Below are positions 11,190 to 21,439 of a stretch of DNA of 64,000 nt, one piece after another. The stretch lies in NCBI GenBank assembly GCA_016584495.1, contig WAID01000014.1, positions 124,001 through 188,000 of the forward strand. The letters are read 5' to 3'. The notes beneath the pieces were generated by a model. The model did no database searches. It had not been told where the DNA came from and worked only from the letters and a program-made list of their open reading frames with translations. Positions within the stretch are counted from its first letter, which is position 1. Each line of letters opens with the position of its first letter. Made by a program: the position numbers and the translations under genes. This DNA is from Celoporthe dispersa. Its lineage: Eukaryota; Ascomycota; Sordariomycetes; Diaporthales; Cryphonectriaceae.

Positions 11190-12592
11190 TCAGAGGCTCA
11201 TCAATCGAGCCAAGGCCTCCGCAATAGCCTTCGCAAACCCTTCGTCATTGATATCCCTTTGATCCTCCACAACCTTGATTCCCGAGCCTTTCAATCCCTC
11301 CCGAATGGTAGAGAAGAGCGCCTCGTCTGCTTTCTTGTCCTCAAAGGGTCCTCCAGGGGTCGAAATCATGCTCACGCCGCCGAGAGGCAGCCAGACCTGT
11401 ACAGAAGAGGTCTCCCTGGCAGCCTTCAGCTTCTCGGTGATGAACCTGCCTACTTTTCTACACTCGTCCTCCGAGGAGCGCATTAGTGTGACCACGGGGT
11501 TATGCTCATAGAGGCGCCTGTCCTTGTATGCCTCTGGGACTGTGTTCCTGGGCCCAAAGTTGCTCATGTCGGTGGCCCCCACCGAGACGATGTAAGGGAT
11601 ACCAGCCGCCACCGCTGCCTCGAGCCTGTTCTCACCGGCGCTCATGACACCACCCGTGACCAGATCGCAGATCTCCGTCGTCGTCAGGTCGAGCACGCCG
11701 TCGAGCGTCTTCTGGCGGACGAGCCTCTCCATGGCCTTGCCTCCGTGGCCGGTGGCGTGGAAGACGTAGACCTCGACGCCGTATTTCGCCTCCAGATGGC
11801 TGCGGATCGCATCCACGCCCGGCGTGGTCACGCCGAACATGGTAATCCCTACGCGCTTGGCCGATCTGGTAGTCTTTTCGTTGTCATCGTGGCCCTCTCG
11901 CCTTCCCTCGTAGGATCGGGCCATGGCTCCGATGGCAGCTCCAGCGTTGCTGAGGATGTCTCGGAGGACTTGGTTCAGCCCGGCAACGTCCACCACAGAA
12001 TACACCATTGAGATGTCCGTCTCACCAACGCTGTTTGTAATGATCAGCCATTGATTGTCTGTCACATGGAGGCGGACAGCGCCTTTGGCAGTACTTGCAT
12101 AGGGCCGGTGTCCCCGCTTGCAATGGTCGAAATGATCATCTTGAAAAGGTAAAGTCAGTGACGGTGCTGCTTACTTCTGCAGAGGCACTCCGGCAGGTCT
12201 CCAGACTGGTATTATCTAGTCACCTTTGGAAACCCTATAGGGAGTGCTTCTCTCATCACCTGTGCAGCAAGCGATGTCCCCCCAGAGCCACCAGCCGAGA
12301 CAACAGCGGAGATCTCATGTTCCTGGGAGAGTCTCTTGACGGCTTGGGCTGCGCACCCGGCCATAAACTTGATGACCTCGCCTCTCGGCAGCTCCGACGT
12401 GGTCTTTCCATCACCGTAGTCCCTGATCAGCTGTGCTTGGGAGATTGTGATCTCGTCGTGCTCGACGCTTTGCCTTCCGACGTCGAGCAGGATTGCTTCC
12501 GCGGCGCCCTCACGTCCGATGCGCTCTTTCAGGAAGAGCAGCTCCTGGAGCTTGGTGTCACAGGTGCCCAGCACGAGGACCTTTGCAGGCAT
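11190..12592 (-). CDS. Tm-1-like (UPF0261) ATP-binding-fold protein
   Basis: Exons, in transcript order, are 12592-12224, 12139-12099 and 12030-11190 (416 aa). The N-terminus has VLVLGTCDTK, the signature of UPF0261. SAGGSGGTSLAAQVM and MIISTIASGDTGP follow, then the VGETDISMVYSVVDVAGLN block and VFHATGHGGKAMERL, with SVGATDMSNFGPRNTVP near the C-terminus. This is full length for the family. Intron 1 has a GTGACT donor. Intron 2 (12031-12098) uses a GC donor (GCAAGT), and only this splice keeps the conserved GDTGP-I-VGETDI continuous. Bacterial members often sit beside a TIM-barrel protein, and in tomato the two are fused as Tm-1, whose N-terminal half inhibits tobamovirus RNA replication. 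The enzymatic role is not established. It is divergent from the TIM-barrel gene at 12993 with a 400-bp shared promoter. Confidence 0.9.
12031..12098 (-). other. GC-AG intron in the Tm-1-like gene
   Basis: Read on the minus strand, the donor is GCAAGT, the branch-like CTGAT lies near the 3' end, and the acceptor is ACAG. No GT donor nearby gives an open join. With the GC donor a 41-nt middle exon joins in frame and the conserved motif reads GDTGPIVGETDI. GC-AG introns make up a small percentage of fungal introns and typically keep the strong AAGT donor seen here. Confidence 0.8.
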
Positions 12593-12992
12593 GACGGGAA
12601 GTTTGATGTGAGCAAGAATTAATATGCGCTGAGGTGCGTGTGTAGTACTAGAATGAATATCTTGTCGAAGTTCAAGTCGACAGCAAGGACAACGAGAAGC
12701 GGGTTTCGGATTTATTATCCGACGTGCTCGAGCCTCGTAATGGTAAGTATGAACAGCATAATAGCAAGCTGTACAAGTGCTTACTCGGCCGTTCTTACTG
12801 ATTGATGAGAGCGAGTGAAATGAATAAATAAATAATTAAATCAATACTTACTGCGGGGCTAAGACGAGACGCGAGACACCTCAGCCAGTGACGTCAGGAG
12901 AAATATTGGAGACACAGGAGCAGATGCTTTCCTCTCAAGACTCACCCACACATGTCCTTTTCGAGTGATCACGACCACAGCTGAACGTCACG
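12593..12992. promoter_or_regulatory. Shared 400-bp promoter of the divergent Tm-1-like/TIM-barrel pair
   Basis: Start codons of the two genes lie 400 bp apart on opposite strands, so this interval must serve both. It includes an A/T-rich block around 12770-12850 and a TGACGTCA-like sequence (GTGACGTCAG) near 12888-12897, which resembles a CRE/ATF site. No ORF of its own is supported. Confidence 0.5.
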
Positions 12993-14066
12993 ATGGCGCC
13001 TCCCACCAACCGACAAGAGATCCTCGAGAAGCTACGTGAACAGATCGCCGCGGGCCGTGCAGTGGTCGGAGGAGGTGCGGGGATTGGGCTCAGCGCCAAG
13101 TTTGCAGAGGCTGGCGGGCTGGACATGATCATCATCTACAATTCTGGGCGGTACCGCATGGCTGGTCATGGATCTCTAGCTGGGCTGATGCCATACGGAA
13201 ATGCAAACGGTACGTGATCTGAGGAGGTGACCCCTCCTCCACCACACATTCATGCTTCCCACACTTGCTGACCTTGATCAATCTCTCTCCTCCCCTTCTA
13301 TCTATATCACAGATATTGTCGTCGAGATGGTGAGTGTCTGCTGGCTCATTCATACACGGGAGGAGCGTCGGGCTGGAGGCGACTCGAGAGGGTGGCCCTC
13401 GCTCCAGGTCTCCTGGTTACCATGTGGCTGACCCAGGTCCACCTCCTCGCGGTAAAACAGGCCAGCGAGGTATTACCCGTGGTGAAACACACACCAGTCA
13501 TCGCTGGGGTGTGCGCTACAGATCCCTTCCGGGACATACCTGCGTTCCTGCGGCAGCTCCAGGAGCTCGGCTTCGCGGGAGTGCAGAACTTCCCGACCGT
13601 GGGACTGATCGACGGCCAGTTCCGGGCCAACCTGGAGGAGACAGGCATGTCGTTCGACAAGGAGGTAGAGCTGGTCAGGCTGGCGCACGAGCGGGACATG
13701 CTGACCACGCCGTACGTGTTCACGGCAGAGGAGAGCAGGAAGATGGCGGAGGCGGGCGCGGACGTGCTGGTGTGCCACATGGGGCTGACCACCAGCGGGT
13801 CGATCGGGGCAAGGAGCGGGAAGAGCCTGGACGACTGCGTAAGGCTGATCCAGGAGCTCCGAGACGTGGCCGTCGAGGTCAACCCAGAGGTGATCGTGCT
13901 GTGCCATGGAGGCCCGATCGCGAGTCCTTCCGATGCGCGGTATGTGCTGGACAGGGTGAAGGGGATCCATGGATTCTATGGGGCATCGAGCATAGAGAGG
14001 CTGCCTGTGGAAGAGGCCATCACCGGCACGGCCAAGACCTTCAAGGCGTTGGAGCTGAAGCAGTGA
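12993..14066 (+). CDS. TIM-barrel (PEP-hydrolase-like) protein, homologue of the Tm-1 C-terminal half
   Basis: Exons are 12993-13209, a 17-nt microexon 13313-13329, and 13461-14066 (279 aa). The N-terminus carries AAGRAVVGGGAGIGLSAKFAEAGGLD and IIIYNSGRYRMAGHGSLAGLMPYGNAN, the conserved start of the IPR009215 TIM-barrel family. The microexon encodes DIVVEM. The last exon has VLPVVKHTPVIAGVCATDPF, GFAGVQNFPTVGLIDG, the CHMGLTTSGSIGA block, CHGGPIASP and GFYGASSIERLP, all typical of the family. The catalytic activity of these proteins is not settled; 'phosphoenolpyruvate hydrolase-like' is a fold-based name. In tomato Tm-1 this domain is fused behind the UPF0261 domain, and here the two are divergent neighbours. 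The frame is intact. Confidence 0.9.
13313..13329 (+). other. 17-nt microexon of the TIM-barrel gene
   Basis: It is flanked by an ACAG acceptor and a GTGAGT donor. With one base from the first exon it encodes DIVVEM, which joins GNAN to ASEVLPVV as expected for the family. Introns on either side are 103 and 131 nt. Automated predictors may skip such a short exon. Confidence 0.8.
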
Positions 14067-14590
14067 GCGGGGCTGTTCGGGGCTGTTCTGTGCTGATGGT
14101 AGTTGTGAAGGCGGTGGTGATTGTCGCGGGAGGATGAGGGAGGAAAAAGAAGAACAGGGTACGGGCCTTAGAGGTACCCACTGGCTTAGGAAACGAGAGA
14201 AGAGTACTAGGGCTATATGTACCTGCTACTCTGCAGCCCATTAAGCCCTGAAGATATCAAATCCGACCCCTCTGCTTGGGCAGGACCCGCTGGGATTTAC
14301 AGTGCCTGAGTGCCACCCATTGGGTTAGCGGGGGGCCTGGTCCCTGTCTTCACCCCTACCCTGACCCCTGTCCTGGTCCTATTCCTCCCGATGACGACCT
14401 TTCAACTTTCTCCTCGGCGCCGCCGCCTCTAATATTCTTTTTTTTTTTCTGCCACCCTTCTGCAGTCGCATCCTCACAACCAAACCTCATACCAACCTCA
14501 ACACTTCCTATCCCAGGTTATCACCAGATAAATCTGCCCTGCGGTATCGTCTTTCTCGTCGCATATAATCTTCTGCCTACCGGACTCAAT
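14067..14590. other. Intergenic region and CCHL leader
   Basis: This stretch holds the 3' end of the TIM-barrel gene and the promoter and leader of the heme lyase gene. There is a CT-rich tract (about 14395-14460) with a T10 run, a common feature of fungal leaders. No ORF is supported. Confidence 0.4.
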
Positions 14591-15732
14591 ATGGGTTTAT
14601 TCTGGGCTGATCCTGTACCAAGCGCGTCCACGCCGTCTTCAAAGCCTTCGGTCTGTCCAGTTCCTCATCAGAAGCGTGGAGATGCGCCTCCTCCTGTGAG
14701 TCCCTGCAGCCCCCTCCGAGAGAGGACCCTGGGCCTTCCTTGACCATCCATGGGCTTCAGACTGATGATCCTACCTGCAGCCGAGCTGTCCCATGCACAA
14801 GAGCACCCAGGATGCGCTGAGCTCGGCATCTAACCCTTCGTCGTGCCCCGTCCCCCACGACCAGAGGAGTTCCAAGCCCTCCGAAGACTCCTCCCTCCTC
14901 TCCAAGCTCAATCCTCTCAACTACATGTTCTCCGACCTCTCTCAGTCCCGCGCCCCGAACCAGACGCACGCCCTGCCGACCGAGCGCGACCCGAGCTCCA
15001 TCCCCAAGGGCTCCGGGGACGGCAACTGGGAGTACCCCTCTCCCCAGCAGATGTACAATGCGATGCTCCGCAAGGGCTATACCGACACTGATGTCACCGC
15101 CGTCGAGAGCATGGTCCAGGTCCACAACTTCCTGAACGAGGGCTGCTGGGCCGAGATCGTGGACTGGGAGAGGCGTTTTGGCGGTGGCTTCTCGCGGGCC
15201 TGGCAGATCTGCAGGCGTGGCGAGGAGAATGCCCAGGAGACGCAGCGTCTGGTGGACTGGAGGAACAACACGTCACCTATAGAACCTACCCTCGTGCGCT
15301 TCCAGGGCCGCCCCAAGGACCTGACACCAAAGGCCTTTATGCTCCAGGTTATGGGCTGGATATATCCCGCCAAGTTTGGGTGAGTCTCCTCTGCTCTCTC
15401 TCTCCTCTGACGAAAGAAAAAAATTCTTCACTACAGGACTATCACGACAGGATCGTCAAGACTGACCCGTCTACAGCACTGAGAAGCCGTTTGACCGACA
15501 TGATTGGTATGTCTCTCGGAATATCGACGGCACGCAGAAGGAGGTCCGGTATGTGATCGATTACTACAGTGGGCCGCCAGAGCCCACCGGCGAGCCCGTC
15601 TTCTACCTCGATGTCCGCCCTGCCATGACTCCCACCGGGGCCGTGGAGCGTCTGATGAGGTGGGGTGGGGATGTCTGGTGGAGGGCGTCTGGGGGTGCCG
15701 TCCGCGAGGCAAACCAAACGACTCGACAGTGA
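14591..15732 (+). CDS. Holocytochrome c synthase (cytochrome c heme lyase)
   Basis: Exons are 14591-14695, 14781-15379 and 15477-15732 (319 aa), with introns of 85 and 97 nt. The N-terminal third has three Cys-Pro motifs (VCPVPH, SCPMHK, SCPVPHD), heme-regulatory type and characteristic of CCHL. The core begins LNPLNYMFSDLSQSRAPNQ and continues WEYPSPQQMYNAMLRKGY, then VHNFLNEGCWAEI, FQGRPKDLTPKA, PFDRHDWYVSR, VRYVIDYYSGP and FYLDVRPAMT. The enzyme sits on the intermembrane-space face of the inner mitochondrial membrane and attaches heme to CXXCH of apocytochrome c. Family-typical length and an intact frame support the call. Whether it prefers cytochrome c or c1 cannot be told from sequence alone. 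Confidence 0.94.
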
Positions 15733-16500
15733 GAGGGAGCCTTGCAAGACTCTGGCAGGGCGCACCTCTTTCTTCCTCACTCTTCTTGTCTATCGTCTGT
15801 GGAACGAGCTTTATGTTGTATCATCACGCGCGGGAACCTGGCATGATTTGTGTCGTCCGGATTTGGATTTCCAGCTGGCGTTTGGGACCGGTCTCATGAG
15901 CGAATGAATGGTTTGTCTTTTTCTTCCTAGGGCTCAGCAAGCATGACTATCGAGCCCAGATACTCCTCTCTAACTGTATCAATCGAGGAAAATGTCACCT
16001 CACCCTGCTTCCCATCATACTTTTATGCTGTTGCTCTTTTCTATCTCTTTTTTTGTTTTTTTGTGGACAAGAGCTTTATGCACATGAGCTTGTTTGGTTT
16101 TGCAAACCGACGGAGGACCATGTATAGAAATGACGGACATATATATAACATGCTTATGTACTCATGTAGGGACAAGCGGCTACCTATCTAAGCAGGTATA
16201 AAAGCAAATGGCATGGGTGTTGAATCCTTCACGGGTTTAATTAAAGAGGGAGAAGGCGAAAGCGATAACGACCGCAACAGCGAAATTGTTTGCGAGAACG
16301 ATGAATGGGAGCGATGGATGTATAGCAAGAGCGATCGCGAGGACGAGGACGAGAGCAGTAACTTTTCAGAAGACCGAACTGTTAAACCAAACAACAACAT
16401 TATATAAATAATTTAAGGATCTGACTAGAAACTTTTCTTGTCTTGAAATCAACACAAAGCCCTCAAGCCTCCTGTACATCGGTCATCGGCATTGGACAGG
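15733..16500. other. Intergenic, esterase gene promoter
   Basis: This A/T-rich stretch separates two genes on the same strand. One short ORF (16213-16407) is open but rich in Asp, Glu and Arg with no recognisable domain, and I do not call it. No other feature is supported. Confidence 0.4.
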
Positions 16501-18194
16501 ATGAAACTCTGCGCAGCAAAGCCCGTCGTGGCTCTCCTCCTAGGCTTCACCAGAAGCATAGGCTGGGCCTCTGCTCTTACAAACCATTCCAACCCGATAG
16601 TCAGTACAACCTCTGGCACCATCGAAGGTCATGCATCGGAGCTCTATCCCCTCGTCGACGAGTATCTGGGCATTCCCTTCGCGCAGCCCCCGGTCGCAGA
16701 CCTCCGCTTCGCACCCCCAAAGAGATACATCAGCGATGGCTATCTCGTCGCCGACCAGGAGCCCCAGTCCTGCACACAACCACCGAGAACGATCAACTAC
16801 TCGCAGCCCGAGAACTGGCAGAACATGGCACAGAGCGACGGTTACGCCAACAACACGAGCGAGGACTGTCTCTATCTCAGCGTCTGGAGCAAAGGCGGTA
16901 GCAGCAGTGCCGCCCACCTGCAGCAGCAGCAGCACAAACCCGTCATGGTCTATTTCTACGGAGGCGGTTTTCACGCTGGCGGGGCCGCGGATCCCAAGCT
17001 GGACGGTGCCATCTGGGCCCAAGAGCAAGACGTCGTCTTTGTCAACTTCAACTACCGCCTCGGCATCTTTGGCTTCTCGGGTGCGCCGGGCCTCACGCAG
17101 AATGTAGCCTTCCTGGACCAGCGGATGGCCATCGAGTGGGTTCGTGACAACATCGCCTCGTTTGGTGGCGATCCGGACCGCATCACCATCTTTGGACACA
17201 GCGCCGGTGGTGCCAGCGTCGACTTTTACGACTTTGCCTGGCTTCACGACCCGATCGTCGCGGGCGTCGTTCCCATGTCTGGCTCTGTCAACAGCTTCGG
17301 CAGACGCCTCGCCAACACATCGGCGGCGGGCTGGGACACCACGGCCAGTCTCGTCGGCTGTGCTAGTGATTCCTCCAGCGGCGAAGACGACGACGACGAT
17401 GACGACACGCTGTCCTGCATGCGGGACATCAGCGCGGAAGAGCTCCTGAGCGCCTCGACCAACGCCTCTGAGGTTGTGATCCAGACGCTCGACCCGACGA
17501 GCAGGAGATATGCGAGCATCACGGGCCTGTTTGGGCCTACCATTGACAACAAGACGGTGTTTGCGAACTACAGCCAGCGGGTTGAGCAGGGTTATCTGAG
17601 CGGGACTCCAGCCGTGCTGGGAAGCAATACCGATGAGGGCTGCTTGTTTGCAGAGGAGGGACAAGTGGCCGCGACGGCGATTGAGGAGTTTGAAATTACT
17701 GAGGTTGTCTTTACCTGTCCTATGAACTGGGGGGCTGTCTGGAGAGCCTCAGCTGGGGTTCCGACCTGGAAGTATCTCTACGAAGGTAAGTACTGACGCC
17801 CCTTATTACCATCATCATATGATACTTGATCTGATCTGCTGTTCCAGGAGCATACCCAAACCTCTACGCCCCCGCCTGTCCAGGTAAGCCCTGGCATGGA
17901 CAGGAGCTATATGTCATGTTCAACGCTTCCGAGAGCGCCACCGGGTTTCCTGCCACGGCGCAAGAGCTGGCGGTGGGCAAGTACCTCCGAACAGCCTGGG
18001 CAGCCTTTGCTGCCAATCCCAGCCGGGGGCTCTCGTCCAACGCTTCTTCGTCTCTGAGCTGGCCCACCTTTGATGAGAACGAGTGGAAGGCCGTCATGCT
18101 GGCTGGGAACTCAACGGTTGAGAAGGTGGGGAACGATGCCTTCATCGCCGGGCTGTGTTTCACGACGTTTACAGATGGTGCGCCTAACTTTTAA
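16501..18194 (+). CDS. Secreted type-B carboxylesterase/lipase
   Basis: Exons are 16501-17785 and 17848-18194 (543 aa), with a 62-nt intron. A hydrophobic signal peptide spans residues 1-25. The fold is carboxylesterase: EDCLYLSVW (about 121-129), the oxyanion-hole YGGGF (153-157) and the nucleophile Ser234 in GHSAGGAS. The acid is Glu379 in NTDEG, and the base is His445 in WHGQE. Several N-x-S/T sites fit an extracellular glycoprotein. A run of seven Asp (297-302 region) sits in a surface loop and is unusual for the family. The likely substrate is an ester or lipid in the growth medium or host tissue, which cannot be named from sequence. The ATG at 16501 is the first in frame. The frame is intact. 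Confidence 0.9.
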
Positions 18195-18601
18195 TGAATG
18201 CCGTCGGTGTTTTCTGTTGAGATCTGGTGAACTTCAGCAGTCATGTACATAGATCCGCATGCTAAAGCACCAGATGTAGTAATGTTCGGGTCACTAACTC
18301 TTCATTTCATTGTATTCATATGTAAATATCTCCTTTGTTTTTTTTTGTCCCATTCATGTCTAGTTAGCCCAAGTCATTATATAGGACACGTCGAGTTATG
18401 TTGTGTGCAGGCTGTTCTAGCTTCAAGAGTTGGTTGTTTGACACAACTAATAATACTAGTAACATGATTTATATACAGCCTTGGATTTTACTGCAATGAT
18501 AATTACTAGAAAGTTACCAACGCTCTTCCGTGCTGTACCTAAGAAGTATCTCTCCCCACAGCTCTCTCACCTCCCTGTGCTGTCGGGGCATCCCGCAAGG
18601 C
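18195..18601. other. Convergent intergenic region
   Basis: The region lies between the stop codons of the esterase (+) and the small secreted protein (-). It is A/T-rich, probably both 3' UTRs. I see nothing else in it. Confidence 0.4.
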
Positions 18602-19282
18602 TCATGACAGGACGGTAGCAAGCTGGGTGACCTGGTCCAGCAGGCTCTGGTCCTCCCCGGCGGCATTGGTGAGCACCTTGTCCCTGAGGTGGTCCACCTG
18701 CAGCCCTGCGTCGGTAGGCGGGTTGCCCTGCGCCGTCTGGATCCTGCTGACCTGCATCTCGAGGAAGAACTTGGGGACCTTGACGGCGAGGCTGCCGCCC
18801 ACGCTGCGGATGCCCGCCTCCGTGGCGAGGTAGACGTTGAGCTCGTCCTGGAAGGTCTGCAGGTCCGAGTCGGCCAGGGGGTCGGCGGTCGCAAAGGTGT
18901 CCAGCGCGAACTGGAGGGGCGTGGACGAGGACGTGGAGAAGTCGACGTCGCTGAAGGAGGTGTCGCCCGAGGTGACGTCCGGCACGCCGTCGATCGTCGT
19001 GGCTGTCGACGAGCAGGTGATGCTGGACTGGATGGCCGTGACCGAGTCTTGGACTTCGGCTGGCAGGGCGACGTCGCCAACCACGAAACATGCGCTCTGG
19101 CGAGGTGCAAGGGGTGCTGCGGTACTCCTGTCAGTAAAAACAAAAAACAAAAAGAAGGTCTTGACACATGTTGGTGGGAGGAGAAAGAATCAGGAGAAGC
19201 CGGAGCAGCCCACTCACTTGCACGGCCTAGGCATGAGGTGGCGAGCGCCAGGAGCACAAAAGGCAGGACGTGACGGCATCAT
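18602..19282 (-). CDS. Small secreted protein, start region frameshifted
   Basis: The main exon is 19116-18602 and the first exon 19282-19218, with a 101-nt intron (19117-19217). The mature part begins PLAPRQSACFVVGDVALPAEV and continues to LLDQVTQLATVLS. It resembles small secreted proteins of filamentous ascomycetes and has two Cys near the N-terminus and no known enzymatic domain. In the ATG frame exon 1 has no signal peptide. In the next frame it encodes a textbook one (VLPFVLLALATSCLGRA). Removing one base between the ATG and that segment (for example in the GG at 19275-19276) and splicing to the AG at 19117 gives a secreted protein of 192 aa with length divisible by three. Without a correction, splicing to 19128 gives an open 196-aa protein lacking a signal. 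Confidence 0.65.
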
Positions 19283-20392
19283 GAATTATATCGCGGCCGG
19301 CGCAGGAGTGTCAAGAAGGAAAATTAATTTAGGCGTAGTAGTAAGTAAGCAAGAGGCAGATCGAACCGGCGTGGCTGTCCAGAGCAGATAGATGAATGAT
19401 TGGTAACGAGGGCGTCAGAGAAAAGAGAAAGAAAAAAAGGACACGGAAAGGGAAAACAAAAGATGCCAGTCTTGGGTGCGTGAGACGATCAGATGATGGA
19501 AACGAGGACGATCATCAGGAAGAGACGAACATGTTCCCTCTATTATACATTTTTCGCCCAAGGCGCCTTTGCGTTTGGATCGACGCACATCGTCCGTCTT
19601 TTGCTTCATGCGGCCTGCAAGTATCATTGGTGGATCCCGTCTCCCTGTACAGTAACATCTTGGCATGTCATATCCCCTTGCAGTGGACGGGCGCCCAGTG
19701 TCGAAGAATCACGGCTCGACCCATGACTTGGCTGGGGGCGCTCTAGATGTAGAATAATTTCCTGGTATTATGCTTAAAATCATGTACCATGGTATGTTCA
19801 GGGGCGGCTTCAGGATCGCTTGATCGACCTGTCTCGAACATGTTCGGGTCGAGCCTGAACCCCTGAAAGCTTGGCAGCGACATGCTGGCGGCAGTGGGCA
19901 TGTGCGTGGGTCGTCACAAGGCACAGGACATGATTGGGCGCCTTGTGTACTACTGGCTCACTGTTCTGCCTCGGTCTTGTCCTGGAAAAGAATAGGTCAT
20001 GCACTGCGTTTGACTCCTGTAATTTCATCTCGCCCGTTCCTCCTCCTGCTCCTCGGTATAGTATCCCGTACTGGCGTCGTCCATGGTCTGCTAGCTGGCC
20101 TAGGAAGACTGAGGACAATGTAGGCGGAAGGGTTATTACAGAATCATCAGATGCCCATGGTCAAGGGTGCCTCCTGATCCCGAGTCCCTCAGGCATGACC
20201 GAAGCCCAGCAGACGATGGTGTCTCTACAGCTGCTCGCCCACCGAGGCATCATCGTATCAGCTTGCTGCATCACCCAGGAGGTGTCTCGTGCTGTATGCA
20301 GTCATGTTGACGACCGTCTTCAAAACCTGCCGCTTATCAGATCAGCAGATGACCTTTTCTCAACACGAGGGTAGAAGGGAGATCGGTCCTCT
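19283..20392. other. Intergenic region, about 1.1 kb
   Basis: This is the upstream region of the small secreted protein and the downstream region of the hypothetical gene at 20393 (both minus strand). It has purine-rich stretches around 19420-19460. No ORF with domain content is present. Confidence 0.4.
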
Positions 20393-21439
20393 TCAAGACG
20401 TACACGGCCCCGGCCTCCGCACCGCCATCCAGTCGCCGTGCTGCATCGGCTGTGCACCTGTCAGGGCCGAGAAGACAGCTGCATCCTCCCTTCGCCTCGG
20501 TGGCTCTCGGTCTAGGATGGCTCTCATCCGGACAGCGGTCGACGGGCGCCTGGGGCGATAGTCTGCGTTCAGATACGCCCCGTTGACAAATGAGCGTACG
20601 GCCTGGCCCAATTGGACACTCTTTTTGCGGACCCTGGCAAGGACTGACGACTGCCGTTCAGCCCCTTCTGCTTCTCGCTCCACGAGTCGGCCCGCGGTGC
20701 CACTCCTCTCCGGTGCCCACATTGAGCTTCTCCAGCGTCTGTCGGCGTCGTCGTCGCCGTCGTCGTCACTGACTACTCCAGTATGGCCGCCCCACACAGT
20801 CCTTGAATCCTTGCTGGTCGATCTGCGGCGATCCGTCTTTTTTGTGTCGACTCTCCTCCTTCCACCGCTTAGCGGTTCAGGTGCTGTACCGTTTCCCTGC
20901 AGGTCCCCAGGGCTTGAAAGCCAGGTGATCTCTGTGACGCTGTCCCGCGAGACGATTGTTGCTGTTGTTTCGCTGGTTTCCTTCGCGGTCTGCTCGTCTG
21001 GCTCGCTTGCCCCTGTCGTCATCACTGCTCGTGAGCTGGTGATCGTTGTGGCAGGATCTGCTGTCGTTAGGGGGACGAGATGCAGCGGTCCAAGAACTCG
21101 AGAGGATGGATCCGACGACGAGCTAGGACCAGGAGAGTGCGACAAGGCAGCCTCAGGATCATGTTTCTTAGGTCGCTCCGCTGAGCCGGAGAGGTGGTAA
21201 AGAAGGCCACGCACTTGGCTTTCGCTGATCAAGTAGACGCCACCGTTTAGACAATGCTCTAGTTCGCGCTGGGCCGAGTTCGCTTTGGTGGTTTCTCCAA
21301 GGTAGCTCTTGATCCGCGCGAGCACCTCCTCTAGATCCTCATCGTCGCTGAGCGTCGTGGGCCTCTCGTGGAAGACAGTGTCCGGCGATTTCAAGGTGCT
21401 CCGTATCCTCTGCGGCTCAGTGCCTGTCGTATCTGCCAT
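20393..21439 (-). CDS. Hypothetical protein, low-complexity
   Basis: Single open frame of 348 aa from the ATG at 21439. The N-terminal third (about 25-85) looks folded: an acidic segment, then EEVLARIKSYLGET and LEHCLNGGVYLISESQVRGLLYHL, possibly a helical module. The remaining two thirds are Ser/Thr/Asp/Arg-rich and probably disordered, ending in an Arg-rich basic stretch. No known domain, signal peptide or membrane segment is recognised. The gene is called because the frame is long, uses codons like those of its neighbours, and has a sensible start. The reading upstream to 21466 lacks an ATG. Function unknown. Confidence 0.6.
   Translation of the reverse strand: MADTTGTEPQRIRSTLKSPDTVFHERPTTLSDDEDLEEVLARIKSYLGETTKANSAQRELEHCLNGGVYLISESQVRGLLYHLSGSAERPKKHDPEAALSHSPGPSSSSDPSSRVLGPLHLVPLTTADPATTITSSRAVMTTGASEPDEQTAKETSETTATIVSRDSVTEITWLSSPGDLQGNGTAPEPLSGGRRRVDTKKTDRRRSTSKDSRTVWGGHTGVVSDDDGDDDADRRWRSSMWAPERSGTAGRLVEREAEGAERQSSVLARVRKKSVQLGQAVRSFVNGAYLNADYRPRRPSTAVRMRAILDREPPRRREDAAVFSALTGAQPMQHGDWMAVRRPGPCTS

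Noticed and set aside
16540..17664. A 374-aa minus-strand frame opposite the carboxylesterase
   Set aside because: It is antisense to an exon with a clear catalytic triad, and its translation has repetitive Val/Asp/Arg composition typical of a shadow.
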